This document shows, in pieces, positions 1 to 8,208 of a DNA stretch of 64,000 nt. How positions within the stretch are numbered: position 1 is the stretch's first letter; every line of letters begins with the position of its first letter. A program made the position numbers and the translations under genes. Under the pieces are notes generated by a model. The model saw only the letters and a program-made list of their open reading frames with translations, was not told where the DNA came from and did no database searches. The stretch comes from Streptomyces sp. P9-A2 (GTDB lineage Bacteria; Actinomycetota; Actinomycetes; Streptomycetales; Streptomycetaceae), in contig NZ_JAZIFX010000001.1 of NCBI RefSeq assembly GCF_036634175.1, positions 5,394,001-5,458,000 on the forward strand, given 5' to 3'.

Positions 1-18
1 CAGGCCGAGGATCACTGA
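1..18 (+). CDS. possible 3' end of an upstream gene (partial)
   Basis: Reading from base 1, one forward frame gives five codons (QAEDH) and then TGA. The next annotated gene is on the other strand, and a strong hairpin that could end both lies at 327-372. This fits a forward gene entering from the left, but five codons cannot identify it. A helicase would be a guess from general Streptomyces gene order only. Confidence 0.3.
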   Translation, partial: QAEDH

Positions 19-326
19 ACTGAGCGTTTCCAAGAGCATGTCGGGGTCCCTCCCACATGGCCGGCCTGCTCGCATCGGTCATAGCCCGTCCTACCCCTGA
101 CCTGCGGAATCCAATCCTCTCCCGGAGGGGTCCCGTGTCCCGGTCCTGCGGGCGGAGACGGTGGTGCGCGGTGGCGGAACGGCCGGGGGCGCGAAGGGGA
201 CGGCAGGGGAGGGAAGTCGAACGGAGCAGACGCGGAGAATCACGCGGAGGCACCGGCCGGGAGAGAGTCGGAGAGGGGAAGCCGGAGAGGGGAGCCGGAG
301 CGACGGAGCGGCACGGGGCGGGGACG
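19..326. other. non-coding stretch, purine-rich
   Basis: I see no credible gene here. From about 170 to 325 the top strand is strikingly purine-rich, with many GGGGA and GGAGA runs. Open frames exist only as GC-rich chance frames with arginine-rich translations. There is no good start, ribosome site or recognisable domain. It may be an untranslated 3' region or a decayed gene end. Confidence 0.45.
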
Positions 327-372
327 CGGAAGGGCCCGGCGGTTCGAGGTGCCGAACCGCCGGGCCCTTCCG
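327..372. terminator. bidirectional hairpin terminator
   Basis: A perfect 20-bp stem (327-346 with 353-372) closes a 6-nt loop (aggtgc). It lies 18 bases past the stop of the leftward DUF3107 gene. No long T-run follows, as is common for Streptomyces hairpin terminators. Confidence 0.8.
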
Positions 373-389
373 TGTCTGCCGGTCGTTGC

Positions 390-617
390 CTACAGCGCGC
401 CGAAGCCCACCTTGCGCGGGGCCGGCTCGCCGATCTCGATGTACGCGAGACGGTCGGCCGGGACCAGGATCTTGCGACCGTGCTCGTCCACGAGGCTCAG
501 CAGCTGAGCCTTCCCGGCCAGCGCCTCGGCCACCGCGCGCTCGACCTCCTCGGCGCTCTGACCGCTCTCCAGAACGATCTCGCGGGGCGCGTGCTGCACG
601 CCGATCTTGACCTCCAC
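390..617 (-). CDS. DUF3107 family protein
   Basis: A small soluble 75-residue protein beginning VEVKIGVQHAPREIVLE, the typical N-terminus of the actinobacterial DUF3107 family, whose biochemical role is not established. The GTG start at 617 is chosen because GGAGGG lies 8 bases upstream; starting further 5' would add a basic leader not seen in the family. There is no signal peptide, membrane segment or catalytic motif. It is followed by a strong hairpin and lies downstream of a TetR gene on the same strand, separated by another hairpin, so it is probably its own unit. Confidence 0.85.
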   Translation of the reverse strand: MEVKIGVQHAPREIVLESGQSAEEVERAVAEALAGKAQLLSLVDEHGRKILVPADRLAYIEIGEPAPRKVGFGAL

Positions 618-730
618 GGCTATGTCCCTCCGACGGTCAGTGAAGTGCGCGGCCTTCCGCGCCGTACCCAGCACACATTAGCCCGGTGCGGGGACCCGCA
701 CGCTCAGCACCCGCAACGCCAGGAGCGAAC

Positions 731-764
731 AGCCGGCGGGAACACACGGCAGTCCCCGCCGGCT
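731..764 (-). terminator. hairpin terminator of the TetR gene
   Basis: A perfect 10-bp stem (731-740 with 755-764, agccggcggg) and a 14-nt loop lie just downstream of the leftward TetR stop. It separates TetR from DUF3107. Confidence 0.65.
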
Positions 765-791
765 CGCACGCGCTGCCCGGCGCTGTCAGAA

Positions 792-1430
792 CTACTGCTC
801 GCTGCCGTGCAGCGGGAATCCGGCGATACCCCGCCAGGCCAGCGAGGTCAGCAGCTGGACCGCCTGGTCGCGCGGCACACTGCGGTCGCTGTGCAGCCAG
901 GACCGTGCGACCACCTGGGCCAGCCCGCCCAGCCCCGAGGCGAGCAGCATCGACTCCTGGCGCGAGAGCCCGGTGTCCTCGGCGATGACGTCGCAGATCG
1001 CCTCGGCGCAGTCGTTGGTGACCCGGTCCACCCGCTCGCGCACGGCGGGCTCGTTCGTCAGGTCCGACTCGAAGACCAGACGGAAGGCACCACCGTCGTC
1101 CTCGACGTACGCGAAGTAGGCGTCCATGGTCGCCCGTACGCGCTGCTTGTTGTCGTGCGTCGACGCGAGCGCGTGGCGCACCGACTGGATCAGCGACTCG
1201 CAGTGCTGGTCCAGCAGTGCCAGATAAAGGTCGAGCTTGCCCGGGAAATGCTGGTAGAGCACCGGCTTGCTGACCCCCGCACGCTCGGCGATGTCGTCCA
1301 TCGCCGCCGCGTGGTAACCCTGCGCGACGAACACTTCCTGGGCGGCGCCCAGGAGCTGGTTCCGTCGGGCACGGCGCGGCAGGCGTGTACCCCTCGGGCG
1401 CACGGTCTCTGTCTGCTCGATGGCTGTCAC
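792..1430 (-). CDS. TetR/AcrR family transcriptional regulator
   Basis: A 212-residue one-component repressor. The N-terminal TetR helix-turn-helix is clear at residues about 15-70, including AAMDDIAERAGVSKPVLYQH and the following FPGKLDLY. The remainder is the helical ligand and dimer domain, rich in leucine and alanine. GTG at 1430 is preceded by GGGAGG; an in-frame ATG at 1442 is possible but its ribosome site is poor. No divergent target gene is adjacent, so the ligand and regulon cannot be read from context. The motif spacing is normal and nothing looks broken. Confidence 0.9.
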   Translation of the reverse strand: MTAIEQTETVRPRGTRLPRRARRNQLLGAAQEVFVAQGYHAAAMDDIAERAGVSKPVLYQHFPGKLDLYLALLDQHCESLIQSVRHALASTHDNKQRVRATMDAYFAYVEDDGGAFRLVFESDLTNEPAVRERVDRVTNDCAEAICDVIAEDTGLSRQESMLLASGLGGLAQVVARSWLHSDRSVPRDQAVQLLTSLAWRGIAGFPLHGSEQ

Positions 1431-1657
1431 GCCGCCTCCCATTGTCGTCCACGTGCGGTGTGAGCCGCGCCGTCATCGTACTTTTCGGTAACCGTGCTGT
1501 GCGCGGTGAGAGCGCAGAATTTCACGGACCGGACGACGCCGAAATCCGTACGGACGGTTTCAAAAGCTGTCAGACGGGGCAAGGCGGCGCCTCGGTTCCG
1601 TATGTGCCCTTCTCGTGCGGGCACCCTTCGGCGGCCTCCCCGGCTCTCTCGTCACCG

Positions 1658-1885
1658 TCACCGGTAGTCGTCCTCGTCGAGGGAGACGATCCTGGCCTGC
1701 TCGACGAGGTCCGCCTCGTTGGCCCGGTCGATGTCGGCGCCGGCCAGAGAGTCGTCGCGGTCCGGGGTGAGGTCCGTGAGCTGTTCGGCCGTGTCGGCCT
1801 CCGGCGCCTCGACGTCGTACTCCGGGCTTTCGCGGGCGTCGTCGGTTTCCTCGAACGTCTCGGGATCGGTGGGGTCTGTGGCCAT
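1658..1885 (-). CDS. small acidic conserved hypothetical protein
   Basis: A 75-residue, very acidic protein beginning MATDPTDPETFEETDD and ending VSLDEDDYR. It looks like a small streptomycete hypothetical protein with no assigned function. ATG at 1885 has GGAAGG about 9 bases upstream. The composition (Asp, Glu, Thr, Ala) and lack of hydrophobic stretches suggest an intrinsically disordered cytoplasmic protein. It is divergent from the alpha/beta hydrolase, sharing a roughly 200-bp promoter region. No domain is recognisable. Confidence 0.75.
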   Translation of the reverse strand: MATDPTDPETFEETDDARESPEYDVEAPEADTAEQLTDLTPDRDDSLAGADIDRANEADLVEQARIVSLDEDDYR

Positions 1886-2070
1886 GGCTGGGCCCCTTCC
1901 TACGAACGTCCCCGGAGTTGTGCGGGGACCACATACGGGTGCCCTGGGTACGAGCCTAGGAGACACCCGATCCGAGCGCTATGCGATCCGCGACCGGGAT
2001 GTGGCACGGTGCGCACACGGCGGGGCCGGCCTGTGACCCCCGACACAAAGGCCCTGGTGTGATCATCTCG

Positions 2071-2082
2071 TAACATTGCCGC
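2071..2082 (+). promoter_or_regulatory. -10-like element consistent with a leaderless start
   Basis: TAACAT at 2071-2076 lies 6 bases before the ATG of the hydrolase, and no Shine-Dalgarno sequence precedes that ATG. This spacing would place the transcription start at the ATG itself, as in the many leaderless Streptomyces mRNAs. No convincing -35 is visible, so this is tentative. Confidence 0.35.
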
Positions 2083-3165
2083 ATGTCTTCGACCGACCTG
2101 CCGTCCGTGCCGCCCGTGCCGCCCGCGACCGTGCTTCCCGAAGCGGACGCCGTGAGGGTCGCCGAGGGCGAGCGTCTCAGGTCGGTCGCGCTCCCGGGCG
2201 TCACCCTGTCCGTGCGGTCGAGACCGCCCACGCGCGAAGGGCTGCCGCCCGCGCTCCACATCCACGGCCTCGGTGGATCGTCGCAGAACTGGTCGGCGCT
2301 GATGCCCTTCCTGGAGGACGTGGTCCACAGCGAGGCCGTCGACCTTCCGGGCTTCGGCGACTCGCCGCCCCCGGACGACGGCGACTACTCGATCTCGGCG
2401 CACGCACGCGCGGTGATCCGTTGTCTCGACGCCGCAGGGCGCGGCCCCGTGCACCTCTTCGGCAATTCGCTCGGCGGCGCGGTCGCCACCCGCGTCGCCG
2501 CCGTACGCCCCGACCTCGTCCGCACGCTCACACTCGTGTCACCGGCCCTTCCCGAGCTGCGCGTGCAGCGCACCGCCGTGCCGACGGGACTGCTGGCGCT
2601 GCCCGGGGTGGCCCGGCTCTTCGACCGGCTCACCCGGGGATGGTCGGCGGAACAGCGCGTCCGGGGTGTCGTGGCGCTCTGCTACGGGGACCCCGGACAG
2701 GTGTCGCCGGAGGCGTTCCGCCACGCCGTGCAGGAGATGGAACGACGGCTGCGGCTGCCGTACTTCTGGGACGCCATGGCAGGTTCCGCGCGGGGGCTCG
2801 TCAACGCGTACACCCTCGGCGGCCAGCACGGGCTGTGGCGCCAGGCCGAGCGGGTGCTCGCGCCGACCCTGCTGCTGTACGGCGGCCGGGACCAGCTGGT
2901 CGGCTTCCGGATGGCAGGGCGCGCGGCCCGCGCGTTCCGTGACTCCAGACTGGTCACCCTGCCCGGTGCGGGGCATGTGGCGATGATGGAATACCCCGAG
3001 ACGGTGGCGGCCGCGTTCCGTGAACTCCTTTTGGATACAACGAATTCGGCAGAGGAAGGGGATACCTTGGAGCTGGGCGCGAAGGGCGCTCCGGGCTCGG
3101 CCGCCGGTATCACCGCGGACGAGGCCGCCGACGGCGGGGCCACCGCCGAGAACATGAGGGGCTGA
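2083..3165 (+). CDS. alpha/beta hydrolase
   Basis: A 360-residue alpha/beta-hydrolase-fold enzyme. The oxyanion motif HIHGLGGSSQNW is near residue 61, the nucleophile elbow GNSLGGAVATR near residue 127, the acid-bearing strand LLLYGGRDQLVGF near residue 265, and the catalytic His in PGAGHVAMMEYP near residue 300. The C-terminal 50 residues are a low-complexity Gly/Ala/Glu tail. No signal peptide is seen, so it is probably cytoplasmic; the substrate cannot be predicted. It ends 8 bases before the DUF3152 gene, so the two are probably co-transcribed. Confidence 0.9.
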   Translation: MSSTDLPSVPPVPPATVLPEADAVRVAEGERLRSVALPGVTLSVRSRPPTREGLPPALHIHGLGGSSQNWSALMPFLEDVVHSEAVDLPGFGDSPPPDDGDYSISAHARAVIRCLDAAGRGPVHLFGNSLGGAVATRVAAVRPDLVRTLTLVSPALPELRVQRTAVPTGLLALPGVARLFDRLTRGWSAEQRVRGVVALCYGDPGQVSPEAFRHAVQEMERRLRLPYFWDAMAGSARGLVNAYTLGGQHGLWRQAERVLAPTLLLYGGRDQLVGFRMAGRAARAFRDSRLVTLPGAGHVAMMEYPETVAAAFRELLLDTTNSAEEGDTLELGAKGAPGSAAGITADEAADGGATAENMRG

Positions 3166-3173
3166 GGCGCGAG

Positions 3174-4745
3174 GTGGGACGCCACAGCCGTCGTGGACCC
3201 GCACCCAAGGGCGACGCCCGCCCGGCGCGGGGAACGACGCTCCCGGGGCAGGGGGCGACCTCCGGCGGAACCGGCGCGTACAGCCCGCCCGGCCCGTACA
3301 GCCCGCCCGGCTCACCCGGGCAGGGAGCACAGGGGGGCGGCCCGCCCGCGGGACCCGGAACCCCCGCCCATGGCGTGCCACGGTTTCCGGACGGCCGGTT
3401 CCCGGACGGGGCACCGGCGCGTGGAGTTCCCCGTCCGACCGACGGCACCCCCGCCCATGGCTTCCCCCGCCTGCCCGACGGCACCCCCGGGTACGGCGTA
3501 CCGCGTGCCCGCGGCGGTGGCCATCCCGAGCAGCAGGAACCCGGCGGCGGCTGGGGCGAGTGGGGAGGACGGAGCGCGGGCGCAGGGTACGCCGGTCCGG
3601 CCGGCAAGGCGGCCGTACCCCTGCCGCGACAGCGCCAGGCGCCGCCCGAGGGACCGCGCGGGACACCGGGGCCGCGAGGGTGGCAGGCTCCGCGGCAGGA
3701 CTATCTCGACGCCTTCGACGCGGGTGGCGACGGCTTCACTTCCCGCCTGCCCGCCGCGCCCCGCCCGGCCTCCGCCGCGGACTCCCCGCCCCCCGCGTAC
3801 CCCGTACATCCCGCGGACCCCTACGACGCCGTCACCGAGTGGAACACCGCCTCGGCCGCACGCTTTCCGCCCGGCACCGACGCCGCCGTGCCACCCACCG
3901 GGGCGCCGGCGCAGACCAAGGGCGCCAAGGGGCGCACGTTCACCGGGATCGCGGCCGCCGCCGTCACCACCGTGCTGGCGGTCGTCGTGGCCGGCCAGGT
4001 CGCCGACGGAGGCGACGGTTCCGACGACCTCCAGGCGCGGTCCGCCCCCGAACAGGCGGCGCGCGACGCCCGGGACCCCGGCGCGAACGAGGGCGCGGGC
4101 GATGGGCAGAACACGTCTCCGGGCGACTCCCGCGCCGCCGGACCGCTGACGTACGCGCAGAAGATGGACGAGAAGTACCCGCTCAGCGCCACGGCCGAGG
4201 GCTCGGGGAAGTTCGACGCGGTCCCCGGCATCGCCGACGCGCCGGGCAAGGGGCAGAAGATCACCTATCGCGTGGACGTGGAGCGGGGGCTCGGTCTGGA
4301 CGGCGCGCTCTTCGCCGAGGCGGTGCACAGGACCCTCAACGACAACCGCAGCTGGGCGCACAACGGCGCTCGCGCCTTCGAACGCATCCACTCCGGCACC
4401 CCCCGCTTCGTCATCACCCTCGCCAGTCCCGGGACGACCGCCGAGTGGTGCGCCAAGTCCGGCCTGGACACCACGGTCGACAACGTCTCCTGCGACTCGG
4501 CCGCCACCGAACGCGTCATGATCAACGCGTTCCGCTGGGCGCAGGGCGCCGAGACGTACGGCGACGAGATGTTCACCTACCGCCAGATGCTGATCAACCA
4601 CGAGATCGGACACCGTCTCGGGTACAACCACCTCACCTGCGACAAGGACGGTGAGCTGGCTCCGGTCATGCAGCAGCAGACCAAGTTCCTCGGCCACGGC
4701 GGAATCAACTGCCTGCCCAACGCCTGGCCGTATCCGAAGGGCTGA
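3174..4745 (+). CDS. DUF3152 protein, metzincin-like, membrane-anchored
   Basis: A 523-residue protein. Residues 1-245 are a disordered Pro/Gly/Arg-rich cytoplasmic region. One membrane segment follows at about 255-275 (FTGIAAAAVTTVLAVVVAGQ), then an extracytoplasmic linker and the DUF3152 domain from about 310 to the end. The domain holds HEIGHRLGYNH at residue 476, matching the metzincin zinc motif HExxHxxGxxH, with a downstream VM that could be the Met-turn. This suggests an extracellular zinc peptidase, though activity for DUF3152 is inferred, not known to me. The GTG start at 3174 follows a gaggcgcgag stretch and lies 8 bases after the hydrolase stop. Confidence 0.88.
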   Translation: MGRHSRRGPAPKGDARPARGTTLPGQGATSGGTGAYSPPGPYSPPGSPGQGAQGGGPPAGPGTPAHGVPRFPDGRFPDGAPARGVPRPTDGTPAHGFPRLPDGTPGYGVPRARGGGHPEQQEPGGGWGEWGGRSAGAGYAGPAGKAAVPLPRQRQAPPEGPRGTPGPRGWQAPRQDYLDAFDAGGDGFTSRLPAAPRPASAADSPPPAYPVHPADPYDAVTEWNTASAARFPPGTDAAVPPTGAPAQTKGAKGRTFTGIAAAAVTTVLAVVVAGQVADGGDGSDDLQARSAPEQAARDARDPGANEGAGDGQNTSPGDSRAAGPLTYAQKMDEKYPLSATAEGSGKFDAVPGIADAPGKGQKITYRVDVERGLGLDGALFAEAVHRTLNDNRSWAHNGARAFERIHSGTPRFVITLASPGTTAEWCAKSGLDTTVDNVSCDSAATERVMINAFRWAQGAETYGDEMFTYRQMLINHEIGHRLGYNHLTCDKDGELAPVMQQQTKFLGHGGINCLPNAWPYPKG

Positions 4746-4825
4746 CGGACGCGTCGGTGCCGGCGCGGGGGACCGTGGGCGCCCGTGCCGCGTCCGACAC
4801 CGTCCGCATGTTCGTCTGATCTCTT

Positions 4826-4987
4826 ACGACCTCACCCGCGATGGCGAGCGGGCTCCCGACGTCCTGCGGCTTCGCCTCCGGCGTTGTCGTCGGTCGCGAT
4901 GGCTCCGCCATCACTCCCTCCTCCGCCTCGGATGCGAAGCCGCAGGACGCCGCTCGCCGATCCACTCCCCATCGCGGGTGAGGTCGT
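4826..4987. repeat. 162-bp nested inverted-repeat element
   Basis: The outer arms are a perfect 19-bp inverted repeat (4826-4844 with 4969-4987). A 9-bp pair (4843-4851 with 4950-4958) and a perfect 16-bp pair (4860-4875 with 4934-4949) sit inside, and a small central hairpin lies at 4898-4912. The whole could fold into one long cruciform or RNA hairpin. It occupies the gap between DUF3152 and the glycosyltransferase operon. It could be a terminator-like structure or a MITE/REP-type repeat. There is no open frame of note. Confidence 0.75.
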
Positions 4988-5154
4988 TAGCGCGACCAAA
5001 CGCGCCCCGCACCGGAAAGTTACGACCGTTCACCCCTTTTGGTGGTGCGACGGACAACCGTCCAGCACGCCACCACCTTGACCGTCTACGTTCGTCCCGC
5101 TGCGAGCCGCCGGGTCAACGGCGGCTCCCCATACGGGAGATCGGGGGTGCACTC
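4988..5154. other. leader region upstream of the polysaccharide operon
   Basis: Together with the inverted repeat this completes a 409-bp gene-free gap. I see no gene. TTGACC at about 5080 could be a -35 element, but no matching -10 is convincing. Confidence 0.4.
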
Positions 5155-7008
5155 GTGCGCATCGGACTGGTTACGGAGGGTGGCTATCCGTATGTGAGCG
5201 GTGACGCCGGACTCTGGTGCGACCGTCTCGTGCGCGGACTCGGGCACCACGAGTTCGACGTCTACGCGTTCAGTCGCAGCGAGGCCCAGGAGGACGACGG
5301 CTGGGTGGCGCTGCCGCCGCAGGTCGGACGGGTGCGTACCGCGCCGCTGTGGACGGCCGAGGACGACGGGGTGGTGTACGGCAGGCGCGCGCGCCGGCGC
5401 TTCGACGAGCACTACGGCGAACTCGCCGCCGTCCTCTGCGCGTCGGACCCCGCGACGGTGCCGGGCCTCTCGGCGGTGCCGGATTCCGCGCCGGCGCCGG
5501 ACCTCGCGAGCCCCGACGCGGACCCCGGGAGGAAAGGGACGACCCGTGCCCCGGCCGAGGCGGACCGTTTCGCCGGAGCTCTGTACGGCCTCGCCGAACT
5601 CGCCCGCGACGAGGGCGGTCTCGCGGTCGCCCTCCGCTCCGAGACCGCCGTACGCGCTCTGGAGCGAGCCTGTCGTGCGCCCCGCGTGCTGCCCGCCGCG
5701 CGGGAGGCCCGGGTGGCGGACCTGCTGGCTGTGGCCGCGCACCTGCACGAGGCCCTGCGCCCCCTCTCGCTCGACTGGTACGAGGAGGACGGGCTCGGCG
5801 CGGTCGACCTGTGCCACGCCGCTTCCGGCGGCACGGCCGTCCTTCCGGGCCTGCTCGCGGGCCACTTCTTCGACGTCCCCCTGCTGGTGACCGAGTACGG
5901 CGTACGGCTGCGCACGCACTATCTGACCCGGCCGGACTCCCCGTCCGCCGTCCGGTCCCTCCTCGCGGCCTTCCACGGCCGGCTCGCCGCCGAGACCTAC
6001 CGGCGGGCAGCTTTCATCACCTCGGGCAACACGCACACCCGCCGCTGGCAGGAGCGCTGCGGTGCCGACCGGGCGAAGGTCCGCACGATCCACCCCGGGC
6101 TGGACGCGGCGCCCTTCGCGGAAGTGGGCGAGTCCCCGGAGCGTGCCGATCCGCACACCCTCGTCTGGAGCGGCCGGGTGGAGCCCGCCAAGGACCTGGT
6201 CTCCCTGCTGCACGCGTTCGCCGTGATCCGCACGGCCGAGCCCGGGGCCCGCCTGCGGATCATCGGCGGCCCGGCCGGTCCCGAGGGTGCCGCCTACCTC
6301 GAGCACTGCAGAGAACTTGCCACGCGGCTCTTCCCTGACGGGTCCGGGACCCCGCACGCCGACGGCACCGGCCCGGTGTCCTTCGAGGAGATCGGCGGCC
6401 CGGGGCTCGCCGGCCCCGCCGACGTGTACGCCGCGGGCGCCGTGACCGTTCTGTCCAGCGTGGTCGAAGGCTTCCCCGTCGGACTCGTCGAGGCGATGCT
6501 CGCCGGCCGCGCGACGGTGTCGACGGACGTCGGCGCGGTGGTCGAGGTCATCGGCGGTACCGGACTCGTCGTACCGCCGCGCGATCCACGGGCGCTCGCC
6601 GAGGCGTGCGTGTCGTTGCTGCGTGACCCCGAGCGTCGCGCGCGCCTCGGCGCCGCCGCGCGCGCCCGCGCACTCGAACTGTTCACCGTCGAGCAGAACG
6701 TCGCCGCGTTCCACGACCTGTACCTGGAGACCGTCGCGCGCACCCCGGTCCGCCGCGTCCTCCTGAACGGCACGGGCGATCCCGTGCCCTTCGCCGCCCC
6801 GGTCGAGGCCCACGTACCCGGCCGCTGGGCCGACCCCGCCTCCCGCAAGCCGCCCCGCGCCGCCCCCGCCTGGGCCACGGACACGCCGGTACGGGCCGCC
6901 TGCCCCGCTCGGTCCGCCACCACCCGGCCCGTACCCTCTCCGGCTCGGCCGGCGACCAACCCGGTGCCGGGCGCGTCACCGGTCCCCACGACGGAGGCGG
7001 CACGATGA
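5155..7008 (+). CDS. PelF-like GT4 glycosyltransferase with DUF3492 domain
   Basis: A 617-residue cytoplasmic glycosyltransferase. The N-terminus RIGLVTEGGYPYVSGDAGLW matches the DUF3492 start shared with PelF, the GT4 enzyme of Pel polysaccharide synthesis. The N-terminal domain is expanded by an Ala/Asp-rich insert at about residues 105-140. The GT-B donor domain shows LVWSGRVEPAKDL near 340 and the GT4 pair of glutamates in VEGFPVGLVEAMLAG near 440. The C-terminal 60 residues are Pro/Ala-rich and disordered. GTG at 5155 is chosen because homology begins there and ggggg lies about 8 bases upstream. The stop overlaps the next ATG (ATGA), so translation is coupled. The acceptor and donor sugars are not readable. 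Confidence 0.88.
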   Translation: MRIGLVTEGGYPYVSGDAGLWCDRLVRGLGHHEFDVYAFSRSEAQEDDGWVALPPQVGRVRTAPLWTAEDDGVVYGRRARRRFDEHYGELAAVLCASDPATVPGLSAVPDSAPAPDLASPDADPGRKGTTRAPAEADRFAGALYGLAELARDEGGLAVALRSETAVRALERACRAPRVLPAAREARVADLLAVAAHLHEALRPLSLDWYEEDGLGAVDLCHAASGGTAVLPGLLAGHFFDVPLLVTEYGVRLRTHYLTRPDSPSAVRSLLAAFHGRLAAETYRRAAFITSGNTHTRRWQERCGADRAKVRTIHPGLDAAPFAEVGESPERADPHTLVWSGRVEPAKDLVSLLHAFAVIRTAEPGARLRIIGGPAGPEGAAYLEHCRELATRLFPDGSGTPHADGTGPVSFEEIGGPGLAGPADVYAAGAVTVLSSVVEGFPVGLVEAMLAGRATVSTDVGAVVEVIGGTGLVVPPRDPRALAEACVSLLRDPERRARLGAAARARALELFTVEQNVAAFHDLYLETVARTPVRRVLLNGTGDPVPFAAPVEAHVPGRWADPASRKPPRAAPAWATDTPVRAACPARSATTRPVPSPARPATNPVPGASPVPTTEAAR

Positions 7009-8168
7009 CGGGCCTCGACGAACTGGACCGCGAGTCCGCGCGGCCCGGCGCCGGCCAAGGCGCCGCCGACCCCGTGAAGGCGCTGCTGCACCGCCATCGC
7101 GAGCTGTGCGAGCGCGCGGTGGACCCCCTGGAGATCGCGGCGGGCCTGGAGGCGCACGGCGTCACCGACCGGACCGCCGCGCGCTTCAAGCACCGGGACG
7201 TCTTCTCCCTCGCGGAGGAGCTGTACGCCCGGATCCCGCGCGACGGCGACACCCCCCGTCCCTCCGCCGCCACGACCGCCCCGGGGCTCCGCGCCGGCTG
7301 GATCGTTCTCACCCTGCTCCCCGGCGTCCTCGGCCTCGCGTCGGTGGCCGCCCTGCGCCTCACCCACGGCCAGAGCCGCTTCTACGCGGTCGCCGCGGGC
7401 GTTCTCGTCATCGCCCTGGCCATGTGCGCGGCCCTTCGACGCGGCAGCCCGCCCGGCACTCCGCCCGCGACCTCCACCCCGCCCACCAGGGGCACGGCGG
7501 CCTGGACCTGCTGGCTCATCGGCTACGCCCTCCTGGGCGACGGACTGCTCCACACCGCGCTCACCGGCGGCCCCGACAGCCCGCCCACCGGCGGCCCCGA
7601 CGGCGACTGGGCGCTCGCCGTAGCCCCGGCCCTGGCCCTCACCCTGGCCTTCGCCCCCGGGGCCTGGAGCGCCCGGTTCTTCGCCGTACGGGCCCGCCGC
7701 AAGGTCGTGGCCAGCCGCGGCCTCGAAGACTTCGCCGACTCCGTGCGCCCCCTGCTGTTCGGATCCTTCGCCCTGTTCCTGTGCGCCCTGGCCGCTCTCT
7801 CCGCCCTCTGCGCCACGGCCCTGGACGAGCACTTCGTCCCTCACGAAGTGCTCACCCTGGGCGCCCTCCTCTTCCTGGCCCGCCTCCTCGCCCTCCACGG
7901 CTTCACCCACGCGCCGAAGGTGATCCTCGCGGCCACGGCCCTCGCCCAGACGGCGGCCCTGGCCACGGTCTTCGCGGCCCGTCTGCCCGGCTGCGGGGCG
8001 CTGGCCGCCCCCGTGGAAACCCTGGCCACCGCCTGGGACCCCGGTGGCGTGGCCACCCTCACCTGCGGCGCGGCCGCCCTGACCCTCCTGATCCACGCAG
8101 CCCGCACCCTCACCCGAGCCTCGGCCCACGCCCAGCCGGAGGCACCACCCCAAGGAGACCCCGCATGA
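7005..8168 (+). CDS. polytopic membrane protein of the Pel-like operon
   Basis: A 387-residue protein. Residues 1-80 are soluble and include DPLEIAAGLEAHGVTDRTAA. About eight hydrophobic segments follow, for example GWIVLTLLPGVLGLASVAAL, YAVAAGVLVIALAMCAAL, LLFGSFALFLCALAALSALC and VATLTCGAAALTLLIHAA. No family is recognisable by eye. Its ATG overlaps the glycosyltransferase stop, so it is co-translated. By position it could be the export or assembly subunit, in place of the PelG flippase that is absent here, but this is inference. The TM count is a visual estimate. Confidence 0.8.
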   Translation: MTGLDELDRESARPGAGQGAADPVKALLHRHRELCERAVDPLEIAAGLEAHGVTDRTAARFKHRDVFSLAEELYARIPRDGDTPRPSAATTAPGLRAGWIVLTLLPGVLGLASVAALRLTHGQSRFYAVAAGVLVIALAMCAALRRGSPPGTPPATSTPPTRGTAAWTCWLIGYALLGDGLLHTALTGGPDSPPTGGPDGDWALAVAPALALTLAFAPGAWSARFFAVRARRKVVASRGLEDFADSVRPLLFGSFALFLCALAALSALCATALDEHFVPHEVLTLGALLFLARLLALHGFTHAPKVILAATALAQTAALATVFAARLPGCGALAAPVETLATAWDPGGVATLTCGAAALTLLIHAARTLTRASAHAQPEAPPQGDPA

Positions 8169-8208
8169 TCACCCGCCCAGCAGCCTCGGCCGTCACAGGA
8201 GCCACCCG

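Noticed and set aside
2083..2942. Overlapping forward frame inside the alpha/beta hydrolase gene
   Set aside because: Arg/Ala/Gly-only composition without motifs; the hydrolase frame has all catalytic motifs.
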